Source: Candidatus Polarisedimenticolaceae bacterium (GTDB taxonomy: Bacteria; Pseudomonadota; Gammaproteobacteria; Chromatiales; Chromatiaceae). Taken from it: a stretch of DNA of 64,000 nucleotides. Of the stretch, positions 17,320-26,707 are shown piece by piece. Made by a program: the position numbers and the translations under genes. The stretch spans positions 1-64,000 of the forward strand of contig JAKITT010000003.1 in NCBI GenBank assembly GCA_021647945.1. The letters run 5' to 3'. The notes beneath the pieces are model-generated. The model did no database searches and was not told the DNA's origin. It saw only the letters and a list, made by a program, of their open reading frames with translations. Every line of letters begins with the position of its first letter. Position 1 is the first letter of the stretch.

Positions 17320-17856
17320 CTAGCGCCAAGCGGTAGGAACCACCTCCACCGTTTGCTCATCACTAGCAACCCAGATAATCGCATCCTGAATGGTCACCTG
17401 GAAGCGCATCGTGCGCTCTGCCATCTGCGCCAGCTCCTCAACCACCTCATCAGAGAGGTTGATCACCGTTAGGTTACTGAATCGGGTCAATTTGTGTTCA
17501 ATCTGTTGCCACCAAACCGTCGCACTGCGCGCGCTATAGGTGTAGATAACCACATGATCCGCATGATGGCAGGCCTGCCGGATTCGTTTCTCATCAGGCT
17601 GGCCAAGATCTATCCACAACTCAACTTCACCGCTCAAACTCTTTTGCCACAGATCGGGCTCTTCACCCGCGCTCAACCCCTTGGTGAACTCAAGCCGCTC
17701 ATCGGCATACATGGCAAAAGCTAATAGACGCACCATCATGCGCCTATCGGTCTCCGATGGATGGCGAGCCAGGGTCAGATGGTAGTTGTGGTAGTGGTTA
17801 CGATCCAGGTCGGTGATCTGTAACTCAGCTTTGAATATCGTTGCTTTTATGGCCAT
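17320..17856 (-). CDS. yaeQ: YaeQ family protein
   Basis: The 178-residue product starts MAIKATIFKAELQITDLDRN and has HPSETDRRMMVRLLAFAMYA and ELWIDLGQPDEKRIRQACHH, which are diagnostic of YaeQ. This family has a PD-(D/E)XK nuclease-like fold; the biological role is unsettled, with old reports linking it to transcription elongation. The length equals the family norm and nothing suggests truncation. It is convergent with the MotY-like gene, with only five bases between the stops. Confidence 0.92.
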   Translation of the reverse strand: MAIKATIFKAELQITDLDRNHYHNYHLTLARHPSETDRRMMVRLLAFAMYADERLEFTKGLSAGEEPDLWQKSLSGEVELWIDLGQPDEKRIRQACHHADHVVIYTYSARSATVWWQQIEHKLTRFSNLTVINLSDEVVEELAQMAERTMRFQVTIQDAIIWVASDEQTVEVVPTAWR

Positions 17857-17945
17857 AAAGTAAAACTTTCTTGGTAATCATTGGTTTATATTGATCTATT
17901 TACCTGGCGCATCAACTTCAGAGCCAGCTTTTCAGTAGGAGATAT

Positions 17946-18779
17946 CTACTCAACCAATCGAATACCATCCTTCTCAATGGTGATGATCTTCTTCTTATAG
18001 AGGCCACCAATCGCCTTCTTAAAGGCCCCTTTACTCATACCAAACAGCTTGGAGATCAACTCGGGGTCAGATTTGTCATGCACGGCAGCAAAACCGTTCT
18101 GACGCTCTAAGTAGTTCAGGATGATCTTGGCATACTTATCACGCGTCTCCTGGCCACCCTGTAGGCTCAGATCGATCCGCCCATCGGGCCGGAGATATTT
18201 GATAAACCCCTTTTTGTACTGACCAAAACTGAGACGCTGGAAGACATCATCCTTGTACAACACGCCCCAATGGCTGTGGTTAATGATCGCCTTATAACCA
18301 AGATCAGTCGTATTGGCGATAATCAAATCAACCACCTGCTGTGGCTTAAAGTCATGCGGCTTCTCATCATCAAGGAACTTGTTGATCTTAGATGAGGCGA
18401 CAATTCGGTCATCAATTTTATCAATGTAGAGGTAGACCAAGTATGAATGCCCTACTTCCATAGGCAAATGTTGCTCAGCAAACGGCACCAACACATCCTT
18501 CTCCAAACCCCAATCCAAAAAGGCCCCCACCTCTGTGGTCGCCACCACCTTTAGATAGGCAAACTCCCCCACCTGGGCCTTAACTTTTTTTGTGGTGGCA
18601 ATAGGGCGATCTTCTGAATCAAGATAGAGAAAGACATCAATCGAGTCACCGATGGCCAGTTCCTGTGGCGCTTGTTTACGTGGTAACAACACCTCACCAA
18701 GCTCATCTGCATCCAAGTAAAAACCAAATTCAACCGCTTTTACTACTTCAAGCTTGTAACGCTTACCAATCTGAATCAT
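17946..18779 (-). CDS. CvfB-like S1 RNA-binding protein
   Basis: The product, starting MIQIGKRYKLEVVKAVEFGF, contains three S1-type beta-barrel repeats in succession (about residues 3-60, 67-130 and 150-210) and a C-terminal winged-helix-like segment (SKLFGMSKGAFKKAIGGLYK). This is the architecture of CvfB/YitL proteins, which bind RNA and influence expression of virulence or stress genes. The longer reading from GTG 18800 lacks a better ribosome binding site, so I use ATG 18779. It is transcribed alone, with about 90 bases to yaeQ and 230 bases of upstream DNA. Confidence 0.87.
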   Translation of the reverse strand: MIQIGKRYKLEVVKAVEFGFYLDADELGEVLLPRKQAPQELAIGDSIDVFLYLDSEDRPIATTKKVKAQVGEFAYLKVVATTEVGAFLDWGLEKDVLVPFAEQHLPMEVGHSYLVYLYIDKIDDRIVASSKINKFLDDEKPHDFKPQQVVDLIIANTTDLGYKAIINHSHWGVLYKDDVFQRLSFGQYKKGFIKYLRPDGRIDLSLQGGQETRDKYAKIILNYLERQNGFAAVHDKSDPELISKLFGMSKGAFKKAIGGLYKKKIITIEKDGIRLVE

Positions 18780-19029
18780 CACTCTAGTCTCATCACACAC
18801 GAAATATTATGGAGCGATTAGTATAGCTTTTTACAGGGGGACACTTCACTCAGAAATAAAAGAGCGCTTTCTATGCTTAAGCGTAAAGCTCTCATGAACG
18901 TCGATTTGATGTATTCATTAGTACTTGAATCCAAGAATCACATAGAGGAACCATCACCGCAAAAACAATCCAGATGGTGGCGCCAAATTTACCTTTATCA
19001 TCCCTAAATAGGAGGCGGTGCTAAAGGCA

Positions 19030-19788
19030 TTAGCCAGCCAAAACCCTCGAGCAACGGGCGAGATCATCTGCCGTATCAACACCATGCCCTGGCACCACTT
19101 TAGCTTCAGTAAGGTGGATTTTTCCACCCTGCCAAAGGATACGTAGCTGTTCCAGTGATTCTGCCATTTCGATGGGCGCGGGGGGCCATGCAACAAACTG
19201 AGCCAAAGCATCCGCCCGGTAGGCATAAAGGCCGATATGTCGAGAAAAGGCTGTATCTTCAGGCAGAGTCAGGGATTGTGATGCGAACTCGTCTCGATGC
19301 CAAGGCATGGGTGCCCGACTGAAGTAGAGGGCATAACCCGCAGCATCACACACCACTTTGACCACATGAGGGTCAAACAACATTTTACGATCATCGATTG
19401 GGGCAAACAGCGTTGTCACCATCGCCGTCTCATAGTTGGCCATATCGATCGCTACCTGATCAATCAGTTCAGCCGGCATACAAGGTTCATCGCCCTGTAG
19501 ATTAACGACAATCGTATCATCAGCCCAGCCGCTCACTCGAACCACTTCAGCGATCCGATCAGAGCCACTTAGGTGATCAGAGGAGGTGATACAGGCCACA
19601 CCACCAAACGCCTCAACAGCTCTCTTTATACGCGTATCATCCGTGGCCACTATCACCTGATCTGCCCCACTGGCCAACGCGCGCTCATAGACATGCTGAA
19701 TCATCGGCTTACCTGCCAGATCAAGCAGCGGTTTGCCCGGCAATCGCATTGAGGCGTATCGCGCAGGAATGACGACCTTAAAACTCAT
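19030..19788 (-). CDS. kdsB: 3-deoxy-manno-octulosonate cytidylyltransferase
   Basis: The protein begins MSFKVVIPARYASMRLPGKP, the nucleotide-binding signature of KdsB, and contains GKPMIQHVYERA, VVNLQGDEP and YAYRADALAQF. It activates Kdo as CMP-Kdo for attachment to lipid A, a cytoplasmic step of lipopolysaccharide synthesis. At 252 residues it is full length. It is last in an operon exbB-exbD-lpxK-Trm112-kdsB, the usual order in gammaproteobacteria. The 229 bases downstream (18801-19029) show no gene, only weak dyad symmetry around 18863-18895. Confidence 0.95.
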   Translation of the reverse strand: MSFKVVIPARYASMRLPGKPLLDLAGKPMIQHVYERALASGADQVIVATDDTRIKRAVEAFGGVACITSSDHLSGSDRIAEVVRVSGWADDTIVVNLQGDEPCMPAELIDQVAIDMANYETAMVTTLFAPIDDRKMLFDPHVVKVVCDAAGYALYFSRAPMPWHRDEFASQSLTLPEDTAFSRHIGLYAYRADALAQFVAWPPAPIEMAESLEQLRILWQGGKIHLTEAKVVPGHGVDTADDLARCSRVLAG

Positions 19789-19797
19789 GGTTTAACC

Positions 19798-19983
19798 TCA
19801 GGCAGGAATCTCTTCGGTCGAATCGAGCTTACGCGCCTCATCTTCAATCATGACGGGGATATCTTCACGAATAGGAAAGGCTAACCGGTCGGCACGACAG
19901 ATCAACTCTTTCGCCTTTTTATCATGGTAGAGCGGGCTCTTACAGAGTGGACAGGCCAGTATATCAAGTAGTTTTTTATCCAC
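19798..19983 (-). CDS. Trm112 family protein (YcaR-like)
   Basis: The 61-residue protein has [15 protein letters not shown] near the N-terminus and [16 protein letters not shown] at the C-terminus, the YcaR/Trm112 pattern. Only one CPLC pair is present, as in many bacterial members, so a full zinc finger is not evident. The family includes activators of methyltransferases, but the bacterial protein next to lpxK and kdsB has no established function. It lies between those two genes with gaps of only one and nine bases and is therefore translated from the same message. Confidence 0.9.
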   Translation of the reverse strand: MDKKLLDILACPLCKSPLYHDKKAKELICRADRLAFPIREDIPVMIEDEARKLDSTEEIPA

Positions 19984-19984
19984 G

Positions 19985-20974
19985 TTAATCCTTGTTTTTC
20001 AGTTTGTTAACACACATTTGCAGATGTTGTGTGAAGTCATCATTAAAGTTTGCTGCCACCACCAGATACCAACTATCTGGTGGTGGCATCGTTTTACATT
20101 TTACCGCATCTTTCTCTGTCATCAGTAGCGGATTATCAGTGGCCTCCAGATCTGCCGCTGAAAAGCGATGGTGATCTGGGAAAACACGTCTGACCACCTC
20201 AATACCTGCCTCTTTTAAGGTGGTAAAAAAGCGCGCTGGATTGCCAATTCCGGCCACTGCAGTCACCGTTTTTCCTGCAAAATAGGCAAGCGGCAGGCGC
20301 TGACTTGGATCACTCAAGCTAACCACTTCAGAGGGTGTGATTTGCATCAGATACTCCCCCTGTTTTGCCTCCCCACCATTACAGACCACGAGGTCAACAC
20401 TTTGTAATCTAGCAACCCCTTCACGTAGGGGCCCGGCTGGCAACAGAAAACCATTTCCAGATCGACGCTCTCCATCCACTACCGCAATCTCAATATCTCT
20501 CTGCAACGCATAGTGTTGCAGCCCATCATCCGAGACAATGATGTCACACCCCTGCTGTTCAAGCAGCTTAACCGAGTCTATACGTTTCGGCCCCGCAACC
20601 ACCGGGCAGTCTGTTCGTTGCGCCAGTAAAACCGCCTCATCGCCCACTAAGCGCGCATCACTCTTTGCTGTCACCTGTTGTGGCCAACCGCTGGCCTCAC
20701 CTTGGTAACCACGGTTGATGATGCCTGGATTGAAACCTTGATCACGAAGAAATTGGCAGAGCCACACCACCAATGGCGTCTTACCCGTGCCACCGACACT
20801 AATATTGCCAACAATGATAATGGGGATAGAGGAGCGATAACTCTTCAGCAGACCTAGGCGGAAGAGTGTTCGGCGCAGAGAACTGAGTAGGAAAAAGAGT
20901 GCGGAGAGGGGTAGCAGCAGCCAAACCAGAGGATGGTGACTATACCAATAGTGCTCCAACCCTTTTGACTTCAC
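19985..20974 (-). CDS. lpxK: tetraacyldisaccharide 4'-kinase
   Basis: The 329-residue protein has an N-terminal membrane-associated helix ([19 protein letters not shown]) and a Walker A loop [14 protein letters not shown], followed by [19 protein letters not shown] with the catalytic Asp region of LpxK. It phosphorylates the 4' position of the lipid A precursor at the inner face of the cytoplasmic membrane. The length is normal. Eight bases separate it from exbD upstream and one base from the Trm112 gene downstream. Confidence 0.95.
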   Translation of the reverse strand: MKSKGLEHYWYSHHPLVWLLLPLSALFFLLSSLRRTLFRLGLLKSYRSSIPIIIVGNISVGGTGKTPLVVWLCQFLRDQGFNPGIINRGYQGEASGWPQQVTAKSDARLVGDEAVLLAQRTDCPVVAGPKRIDSVKLLEQQGCDIIVSDDGLQHYALQRDIEIAVVDGERRSGNGFLLPAGPLREGVARLQSVDLVVCNGGEAKQGEYLMQITPSEVVSLSDPSQRLPLAYFAGKTVTAVAGIGNPARFFTTLKEAGIEVVRRVFPDHHRFSAADLEATDNPLLMTEKDAVKCKTMPPPDSWYLVVAANFNDDFTQHLQMCVNKLKNKD

Positions 20975-20982
20975 AGCCGCAA

Positions 20983-21402
20983 CTACTTACCGGTCGGTTT
21001 ATGTGCAACAAAGGTCATATTGACCAGACCCAGTTGGCTCGCCGCATCCATCACCGACATGACCGCTTGATAGGGACTTTGTGCATCGGCATTGATCAAT
21101 ACGGGAATTTTACGATCATCACCCACCGCTTTGCTGATGGCAATCTTCAGTGTCGCCACTTGAGTATTGATCACCTCTTGCTGATTGACAAAGAAACGTC
21201 CCTCTCGATCAACCGTGATATCCAGCACCCGCTTATCAATGACCAGCTCTTCACCACCCGCTTCAGGCAGCTCAATGGTGATCTGGCTCTCACGCTCAAA
21301 CGTAGTTGAGACCATAAAGAAGATTAGCAGTAGAAACACCACATCGATCAGCGGTGTCAGGTTCAACTCAGGCGCGACTCTTTTATTTGGCTGTAGATTC
21401 AT
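20983..21402 (-). CDS. ExbD/TolR-family biopolymer transport protein
   Basis: This is a 139-residue protein with one N-terminal TM that contains the conserved Asp: LNLTPLIDVVFLLLIFFMVS. A periplasmic domain follows (SQITIELPEAGGEELVIDKR to the C-terminus). ExbD uses the proton motive force with ExbB to energise TonB-type outer-membrane transport or envelope functions. It is paired with the ExbB-like gene 17 bases upstream. In lpxK operons of this type the pair may serve outer-membrane maintenance; no TonB gene is in the window. Confidence 0.88.
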   Translation of the reverse strand: MNLQPNKRVAPELNLTPLIDVVFLLLIFFMVSTTFERESQITIELPEAGGEELVIDKRVLDITVDREGRFFVNQQEVINTQVATLKIAISKAVGDDRKIPVLINADAQSPYQAVMSVMDAASQLGLVNMTFVAHKPTGK

Positions 21403-21419
21403 GACAGAGACCGGGGCGG

Positions 21420-22043
21420 CTAGCCTTCCGTATCCTTCTCACGACGCCCTTGAACCACCTCAACCATCTTCAGCGCCTGCTCCTCCATACCGAGCACAAG
21501 GTTTTCCACCACACCGATAAAATAACGATGCGCCATCAGTGCTGGAATCGCCACTGAGAGGCCTGTCGCAGTGGTGATTAGCGCTTCTGAAATGCCCCCG
21601 GCCAGCACCGCAGGATCACCTACACCTGCGGTCATAATGGCGGTAAAAACCTTGATCATGCCGATAACCGTGCCCAACAGACCAAGCAACGGCGTAATGG
21701 CTGCGATAGTTCCCAGTGTATTCAGGTAGCGTTCCAAGCCCAAAACGACCTGTCGGCCCACCTCTTCGATCGACTCCTTCATCACCTCACGGGAGTGGTT
21801 TCGGTTAACGAGGCCTGCTGCCAACAGTCGACCCAGTGGTGAGTTCCCTCGCAGCTTGGCCAGAGTGGCATCATTCATCTGCCCTTCATTATGTATCTGC
21901 CACACCTGCTCAACCAGATTGTCCGGCATCACTCGCTGCCGCTTCAACGCCCAGAGCCGCTCAAAGATTATCGCCAGCGATGCAATGGAGCACGCAATGA
22001 TCGGCAGCATCAACCAGCCGCCCGCTTGTACCAGTTCTAACAC
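21420..22043 (-). CDS. ExbB/TolQ-family proton channel protein
   Basis: The 207-residue protein has three TM helices. The second and third flank the family signature GLERYLNTLGTIAAITPLLGL-LGTVIGMIKVF and ISEALITTATGLSVAIPAL. It forms the pentameric proton channel around the ExbD dimer in the inner membrane. It is the first gene of the exbB-exbD-lpxK-Trm112-kdsB operon. The promoter should lie in the 155 bases between 22044 and 22198, which also hold a hairpin at 22173-22196. Confidence 0.88.
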   Translation of the reverse strand: MLELVQAGGWLMLPIIACSIASLAIIFERLWALKRQRVMPDNLVEQVWQIHNEGQMNDATLAKLRGNSPLGRLLAAGLVNRNHSREVMKESIEEVGRQVVLGLERYLNTLGTIAAITPLLGLLGTVIGMIKVFTAIMTAGVGDPAVLAGGISEALITTATGLSVAIPALMAHRYFIGVVENLVLGMEEQALKMVEVVQGRREKDTEG

Positions 22044-22172
22044 TGTACTATCAACCTACAAGGAAAAAGTTGCGCCAATCATACTTGATCTGTTGGCACT
22101 GCAACAAGGTAGCAGTGACCTGCCAAGCCCCAGAGAGAAACACGGGTTGGCATACAACATATAGGCGCTGTT

Positions 22173-22196
22173 ACTAAGGAGGTCATTCTCCTTAGT
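22173..22196 (-). terminator. hairpin, candidate terminator after the permease gene
   Basis: ACTAAGGAG (22173-22181), six-base loop, CTCCTTAGT (22188-22196) make a perfect 9-bp stem just after the stop of the minus-strand permease gene. There is no long T tract, so termination is plausible but not proven. Confidence 0.5.
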
Positions 22197-22198
22197 AT

Positions 22199-23515
22199 CT
22201 ACAAGAAAAATTCAAAGAAGACAGCATAGAACACGCTGGCAACAATCAGACTGCTAAACATAGCGGGTAGGCCAATCCGTAGCCACATTATAGGGGTAAT
22301 TCTAGCCTCAGGAAGCCCACACTTCTCCGACTCTGCAACAACAATAAGGTTTGCAGTCGCACCAATATGAGTGCCATTACCACCCAGGCCGACACCAATG
22401 GCCAGCGCCCACCACAGTGGCGTGATATTGATCCCATGGCTTTCCAGACTGACAATAATGGGGATCATCGCCACGGTAAAAGGGATGTTATCTACTGCGG
22501 CACTCAACACTGCAGCTCCCCACATGAGTATCAGAGATGCCATTAGCAACTTCCCAGGCTGTTGCGCTACAACCGCCAACTCTTGGCCAACTAGATGCAG
22601 TAAGCCAGAGGCTTCGACCCCCCCCACAATAATAAATAGCCCAGCAAAAAAGAGCAGCACAGACCAGTTAACTTCACCAAAAAGAGCATCTATCTTCGGC
22701 TGGATCAGCACCAGGGCCAGCGCCAGACCAATAAATGCAGCAAAAGCGGGGTAGAGATGAAGATGGTGGTGAATAAAAAAGAGAGTGACAATCAGACCGA
22801 GTGACATGAGTATTTTCCATAACTCTGTTGAATCGGTGATCGCCTTGTTCTCATCAAGATCGATTGATTGCTGGGCACTTTGACCTAACTGATGTCTGAA
22901 TAGCAGCAGAAGCAAGCCGATAGTAGCGACCCAGGTCAGCAGAATAATAGGCCCCATATGTAGCAAGAAGCTGGTGAAATCAATTCCACTGACACTACCG
23001 ATCATAAGGTTGGGTGGATCACCCACCAAGGTTGAGGCCCCGCCAATATTGGAGAGGATAGCCTCCGCCATCAGGTAGGGCATGGGGTTCAGCTTCAGAA
23101 TACGGGTAATAAGGATAGTCAGTGGAGCAAAGATAATAACGGTGGTGACATTATCCAACACCATGCTGATCAGGCTTACCGCCAGTGAGATATAGATCAG
23201 TAGTAACCGGGCATCACCACGAGCAAGCTTGGCCATACGAATGGCGGTATACTCAAATGCCCCCGTCGGGCGCAGCATACCGACCATCATCATCATGCCC
23301 GCAAGTAGCAGTAACGTATTACCATCAATCGCCGTTATCGCCGCCTCTTGTGTGTAGAAGCCCATGGACATACCGATCATAATCATCACCACCGAGCCGA
23401 TAATTGCGACACTGGTTCGGTGCATCGCCTCAGTGAATATCAGTATATAAGAGACAACAAGAACGGCAGCCGCCGCCGCCATATCTGCACTCAAACTCAG
23501 TTCAACAGGTGCCAC
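22199..23515 (-). CDS. ArsB/NhaD-superfamily ion permease
   Basis: A 438-residue protein with about eleven TM helices. It has the ion-transporter superfamily repeats, visible as MVLDNVTTVIIFAPLTILIT with SNIGGASTLVGDPPNLMIGS in the first half and AAVDNIPFTVAMIPIIVSL with GVGLGGNGTHIGATANLIVV in the second. These two DN(V/I)-GD/GG motifs are typical of ArsB, NhaD and related SLC13-like permeases. The transported ion (Na+/H+, arsenite, sulfate or an organic anion) cannot be decided. Its 5' end overlaps the CBS-domain gene by 14 bases, so the CBS protein is probably a regulator or partner. Confidence 0.82.
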   Translation of the reverse strand: MAPVELSLSADMAAAAAVLVVSYILIFTEAMHRTSVAIIGSVVMIMIGMSMGFYTQEAAITAIDGNTLLLLAGMMMMVGMLRPTGAFEYTAIRMAKLARGDARLLLIYISLAVSLISMVLDNVTTVIIFAPLTILITRILKLNPMPYLMAEAILSNIGGASTLVGDPPNLMIGSVSGIDFTSFLLHMGPIILLTWVATIGLLLLLFRHQLGQSAQQSIDLDENKAITDSTELWKILMSLGLIVTLFFIHHHLHLYPAFAAFIGLALALVLIQPKIDALFGEVNWSVLLFFAGLFIIVGGVEASGLLHLVGQELAVVAQQPGKLLMASLILMWGAAVLSAAVDNIPFTVAMIPIIVSLESHGINITPLWWALAIGVGLGGNGTHIGATANLIVVAESEKCGLPEARITPIMWLRIGLPAMFSSLIVASVFYAVFFEFFL

Positions 23516-23984
23516 TAAAGAGGCTCTCCTGATGTTTAAGCATCAGCGCTGCGATACCCATTCGGGTCACCACGCCTATGTAGGTATGGCCATCCATGAG
23601 GAAAATATAGCTAGAATTGGTCTGTTCCATAATCGCCAGCGCTTTATCCACCGGTGATTCGGGTGACACACAAGCACTGTTTTTAAGGATTAAGCTCTCA
23701 ACGGGAAGATTAAGCACCGCACAAATTTCAACTGCAGGCATGGTGGCATGATGAATCTCATCACCCAGCAGATGGGCCAGTTCAATCATGTAATCCGGGA
23801 CGCAGGTGGACTTCAAAATATGGCGAATCGAAAACCGCCCCTCTATCGCCCCCTCTTTACCCATATAGGGAACACCAGGTACACCGGCTGAGACACACGC
23901 CTCAAAGGCCTGACCAATACTCATGCCATGTTTGGCAACCCCAGTAGGTACAACAATATCAAGTAGTTTCATTTGCGAGAACAT
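23502..23984 (-). CDS. CBS-domain protein coupled to the permease
   Basis: The 160-residue protein has two CBS motifs (about residues 8-65 and 95-150), with the second containing SACVSPESPVDKALAIMEQT and IFLMDGHTYIGVVTRMGIA. CBS pairs bind adenine nucleotides and gate channels or transporters in response to energy status. The 14-base overlap with the downstream permease gene points to translational coupling and a regulatory role for that transporter. The 175 bases upstream (23985-24159) are AT-rich and should carry its promoter and that of the divergent methyltransferase. Confidence 0.8.
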   Translation of the reverse strand: MFSQMKLLDIVVPTGVAKHGMSIGQAFEACVSAGVPGVPYMGKEGAIEGRFSIRHILKSTCVPDYMIELAHLLGDEIHHATMPAVEICAVLNLPVESLILKNSACVSPESPVDKALAIMEQTNSSYIFLMDGHTYIGVVTRMGIAALMLKHQESLFSGTC

Positions 23985-24159
23985 TTATCAGCTGATTTTT
24001 TTAATGATTAAATTTCATACTTCCTCAATAAAATAATAGTCTGAATAATCAATATTATCCTCTTTTATTCTGCTGGTAATGGGCTTAAGAATTAGCTAGC
24101 CAGAAAATTGAAACAGGCAGTACAATGCCATTTTAGTGGTTCTATAACAGAGTGTTAAA

Positions 24160-24633
24160 ATGAATCTAGATGATGATATAAAAGGACCGGCGGTAAAGTT
24201 TCCGCCCCCTTTGATTTTCCTTACCCTGCTGCTTGGCACCTATGGAATCGAACAGCTTTTACCACTCCATATTGGCCGTTCACTGGCCCTGGACCTCTTC
24301 AGTATGGGCATCACTCTTTTCGGTTTTGGCATCATTATCCATGTTGGCTTGATGTTCAGACGAGCAAAAACCTGCATTGAGCCTTGGAGACCAACATCAA
24401 CCATCATCACTAACGGCATCTACGCCTACTCACGAAATCCCATCTATGCTGGCTTATGTTTTGTGCAGATAGGTCTTGGGCTCTATCTTAACAGCTTCTG
24501 GGTAGTGTTCAGTTTCTTACCCTCTGCCACACTGGTCTACTACGTCGCTATCAGGAAGGAGGAGATCTACCTAGAGTGCAAATTTGGTGATAAATACCTG
24601 CACTATAAAAAAGGTGTTCGACGCTGGCTGTAG
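24160..24633 (+). CDS. isoprenylcysteine carboxyl methyltransferase-family protein
   Basis: A 157-residue membrane protein with four helices. The C-terminal family signature reads IYAYSRNPIYAGLCFVQIG, then YYVAIRKEEIYLECKFG and KYLHYKKGVRRWL. Bacterial ICMT/PEMT-like proteins methylate lipids or small hydrophobic molecules with S-adenosylmethionine at the membrane. The RNP-Y-G segment and the E-E-x-Y-L-x-x-K-F-G segment form the cofactor site. It is monocistronic and convergent with the cytochrome gene ending at 24700; substrate unknown. Confidence 0.85.
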   Translation: MNLDDDIKGPAVKFPPPLIFLTLLLGTYGIEQLLPLHIGRSLALDLFSMGITLFGFGIIIHVGLMFRRAKTCIEPWRPTSTIITNGIYAYSRNPIYAGLCFVQIGLGLYLNSFWVVFSFLPSATLVYYVAIRKEEIYLECKFGDKYLHYKKGVRRWL

Positions 24634-24699
24634 CGGTATTTCCCTAAGGTGGGAGTCACCTGCACCTATCCATAACGTAGGCGCAGGCTACTTAGTGCA

Positions 24700-26247
24700 C
24701 TATCGCGGGGCGTAGGTTCTTGAGACATCAAAAAACCACAGCATACTCTGCAGGTTGTTAAACAGCTCAGAGCCGGGTTGATCAAGATAGAGCAGATGCC
24801 AGGTAGACAACCCCATCACCATACCATGCTCTCCATTTGAACCATCCCACGCATTAAAAGCGATCGGGATAATGCTGCCCGGAGAAAATTTCACATCGTG
24901 GCGGCCATCGGTGGCTAGCGGTCGAATCATCACCATCCGCCAGCGACCCTCTGACCAGCGCGCCCTGCTTCGCACCTGCTGGTCTGCATCCTGTCGCCGC
25001 TGAATAGGTCGCTGAATACCTTGTAAAACAGCCTCTTCTACACGATCTGCTCGGTCTGATTGCCACAGCCACTGCATCACTGGCCTGTTCGGACTCCCTA
25101 AAAAAGGAGGCATAACACGCCCCATCTTGGCGTTGAGCGGAAATTGCAGTGCGATCGCATCACGGAAGATGCCCGGCTCTCGGGGGATCTCACCAAACAC
25201 CTTTACATATTGATCCTGAAACTGCTTTACCTCTCGGTTAGGGTGATGCACCCTATCTTCAGCGGGGTCATCCCATTCAATCAAAAAACCGATCTCATTG
25301 TCATTGTAGAGGGCACGCACCTCTAGCATGGTGACGGCATTGTTGACCCAGGCGGGCTGCAATATTGTCTGCCCTTGTAGGAAGATCGGGGTCGCGGCTA
25401 CCGTACGCCATATCTCCGCATCAAGATCGAGTGGAATAGGTGCAGTCGTTGGCTCCACTTTGAAGATCATATCCTGCTTAAAGCCATCCTCTGCCTGCGA
25501 AACCAGATAGTTGGCCAGATGCCAACGATCATCGCCTGTGATGCTATCTTCATACGATGGCATCGCTGTGCCATTAAGCCCAGCGATGAAACGATAGATG
25601 ATATTTTCTGCATTTGAGCCACCTTTGAAATTCCAGCGGTAGCGTAGATTGGGCACACGAGTGGGGTGGCCCCAATCATTTTTTAGATTGGTACGGCCAT
25701 CACCACGCAGCTGATTGCCGTGACACTCCCAACATTTATTTCTCTGGAATAGCTGCTCTCCCTTAGCGATGCTCTCAGGTGAACTTGCCACTTTTGCAGT
25801 AAGAATGATGACCGATTTTTCTGCTGCCAACTCCGGGTCAGAAAAATCCTCTGCAAAGGTTTTGATGTAGTAGATCAGCGCCCAACGCAGCTCCTCTGGC
25901 AGCCCTTGCCAACTGGGCATGGCAGTGCCAGGGATACCACGGGTAATGGTACGAAAGAGATCATCATCCGTCGGCAGCGCACCGGTAGCGGTGGTGCGGA
26001 ACTTAAACATCCCCATGGTGAAATCACGTGGACGTGGATCAAGAAACTTAGCCACTGAACCATGACCATCCCCCTTTTCACCATGACAACGAGCACAACG
26101 CATCCGGTACTGGTGTTCGCCTTCGGCAATGACACGTTGGGTAACTGGGGGCTTTCCATCAATAGCGGAGTATTCAGCCAATAGAGCGGTAGAAAAGAGT
26201 GGTAGAAACATCAACAATAGCGCCATTTTTCGGGGATTATTGATCAT
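24700..26247 (-). CDS. diheme cytochrome c with ethylbenzene-dehydrogenase-type heme-binding domain
   Basis: Using ATG 26247, one base after the upstream cytochrome's stop, gives a 515-residue protein with a Sec signal (1-24), CARCH (51-55) and CWECH (172-176) in two cytochrome c domains, and a C-terminal domain of about 240 residues. That domain contains VRALYNDNEIGFLIEWDD and NAWDGSNGEHG, as in the gamma-subunit heme-binding domain of ethylbenzene dehydrogenase and DMSO-reductase relatives. It is periplasmic. It is clearly paralogous to the second half of the 44232-46631 cytochrome (shared PRDF, GxPGTxMP, DDRWHxAN and WDGSNGE blocks). Downstream of nos genes, it may carry electrons to or from nitrous oxide reductase; this is inference. 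Confidence 0.8.
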   Translation of the reverse strand: MINNPRKMALLLMFLPLFSTALLAEYSAIDGKPPVTQRVIAEGEHQYRMRCARCHGEKGDGHGSVAKFLDPRPRDFTMGMFKFRTTATGALPTDDDLFRTITRGIPGTAMPSWQGLPEELRWALIYYIKTFAEDFSDPELAAEKSVIILTAKVASSPESIAKGEQLFQRNKCWECHGNQLRGDGRTNLKNDWGHPTRVPNLRYRWNFKGGSNAENIIYRFIAGLNGTAMPSYEDSITGDDRWHLANYLVSQAEDGFKQDMIFKVEPTTAPIPLDLDAEIWRTVAATPIFLQGQTILQPAWVNNAVTMLEVRALYNDNEIGFLIEWDDPAEDRVHHPNREVKQFQDQYVKVFGEIPREPGIFRDAIALQFPLNAKMGRVMPPFLGSPNRPVMQWLWQSDRADRVEEAVLQGIQRPIQRRQDADQQVRSRARWSEGRWRMVMIRPLATDGRHDVKFSPGSIIPIAFNAWDGSNGEHGMVMGLSTWHLLYLDQPGSELFNNLQSMLWFFDVSRTYAPR

Positions 26248-26248
26248 T

Positions 26249-26689
26249 TCAATATCCGATCTCCTGCTCTTGATCACGCCAGCTGGTATAGATCTCGACC
26301 GGCCACAGTGATTGCAGCCAAGCGATGGCCGCATCAATCTCCTCAGCAGTGAGCTTCCCTTCAAAAGGGGGCATTGTGCCACCGAGCGGCGCACCACCTT
26401 CGCGTACCATTTTTCGTAGCAGAGATAGTGAGTGGTGCCATGTGTGACCACTCCCATCCAACGGAGGAGGAGGATAGTGACCCTCCGCATCAGCTGTCTG
26501 CCATGTAAACATTCCACCCGCACTTTCGCCATGACAGTCACGGCAGTATTGACTGTAAATTTCCTTGCCTTGAGAGACCTGTTCCATGCTGTACCAGCGC
26601 TCTTGAGCAGGAGACATCTCACCAATGGCAAACCAAGTAACAACCACTAGCAATGCAGCAATAACAATGGGTAATAGGATTTTTTTCAT
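26249..26689 (-). CDS. membrane-anchored monoheme cytochrome c
   Basis: From ATG 26689 the product has 146 residues: a signal anchor KKILLPIVIAALLVVVTWFA, one heme motif CRDCH, and a distal Met candidate in GGTMPPFEGKLTAEEIDAAI. The longer reading frame starting 15 codons upstream lacks a signal at its end and enters the MITE-like element, so it is not used. Its stop is one base before the start of the diheme cytochrome gene, so the two form a translationally coupled pair. It probably shuttles electrons in the periplasm. Confidence 0.82.
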   Translation of the reverse strand: MKKILLPIVIAALLVVVTWFAIGEMSPAQERWYSMEQVSQGKEIYSQYCRDCHGESAGGMFTWQTADAEGHYPPPPLDGSGHTWHHSLSLLRKMVREGGAPLGGTMPPFEGKLTAEEIDAAIAWLQSLWPVEIYTSWRDQEQEIGY

Positions 26690-26707
26690 ATTTGACTTCT
26701 TAGTTAG

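Noticed and set aside
26248-26643. N-terminal extension of the 24700 cytochrome frame by 132 residues
   Set aside because: It overlaps the complete upstream cytochrome gene in another frame and lacks a signal peptide; ATG 26247 gives a proper Sec signal.
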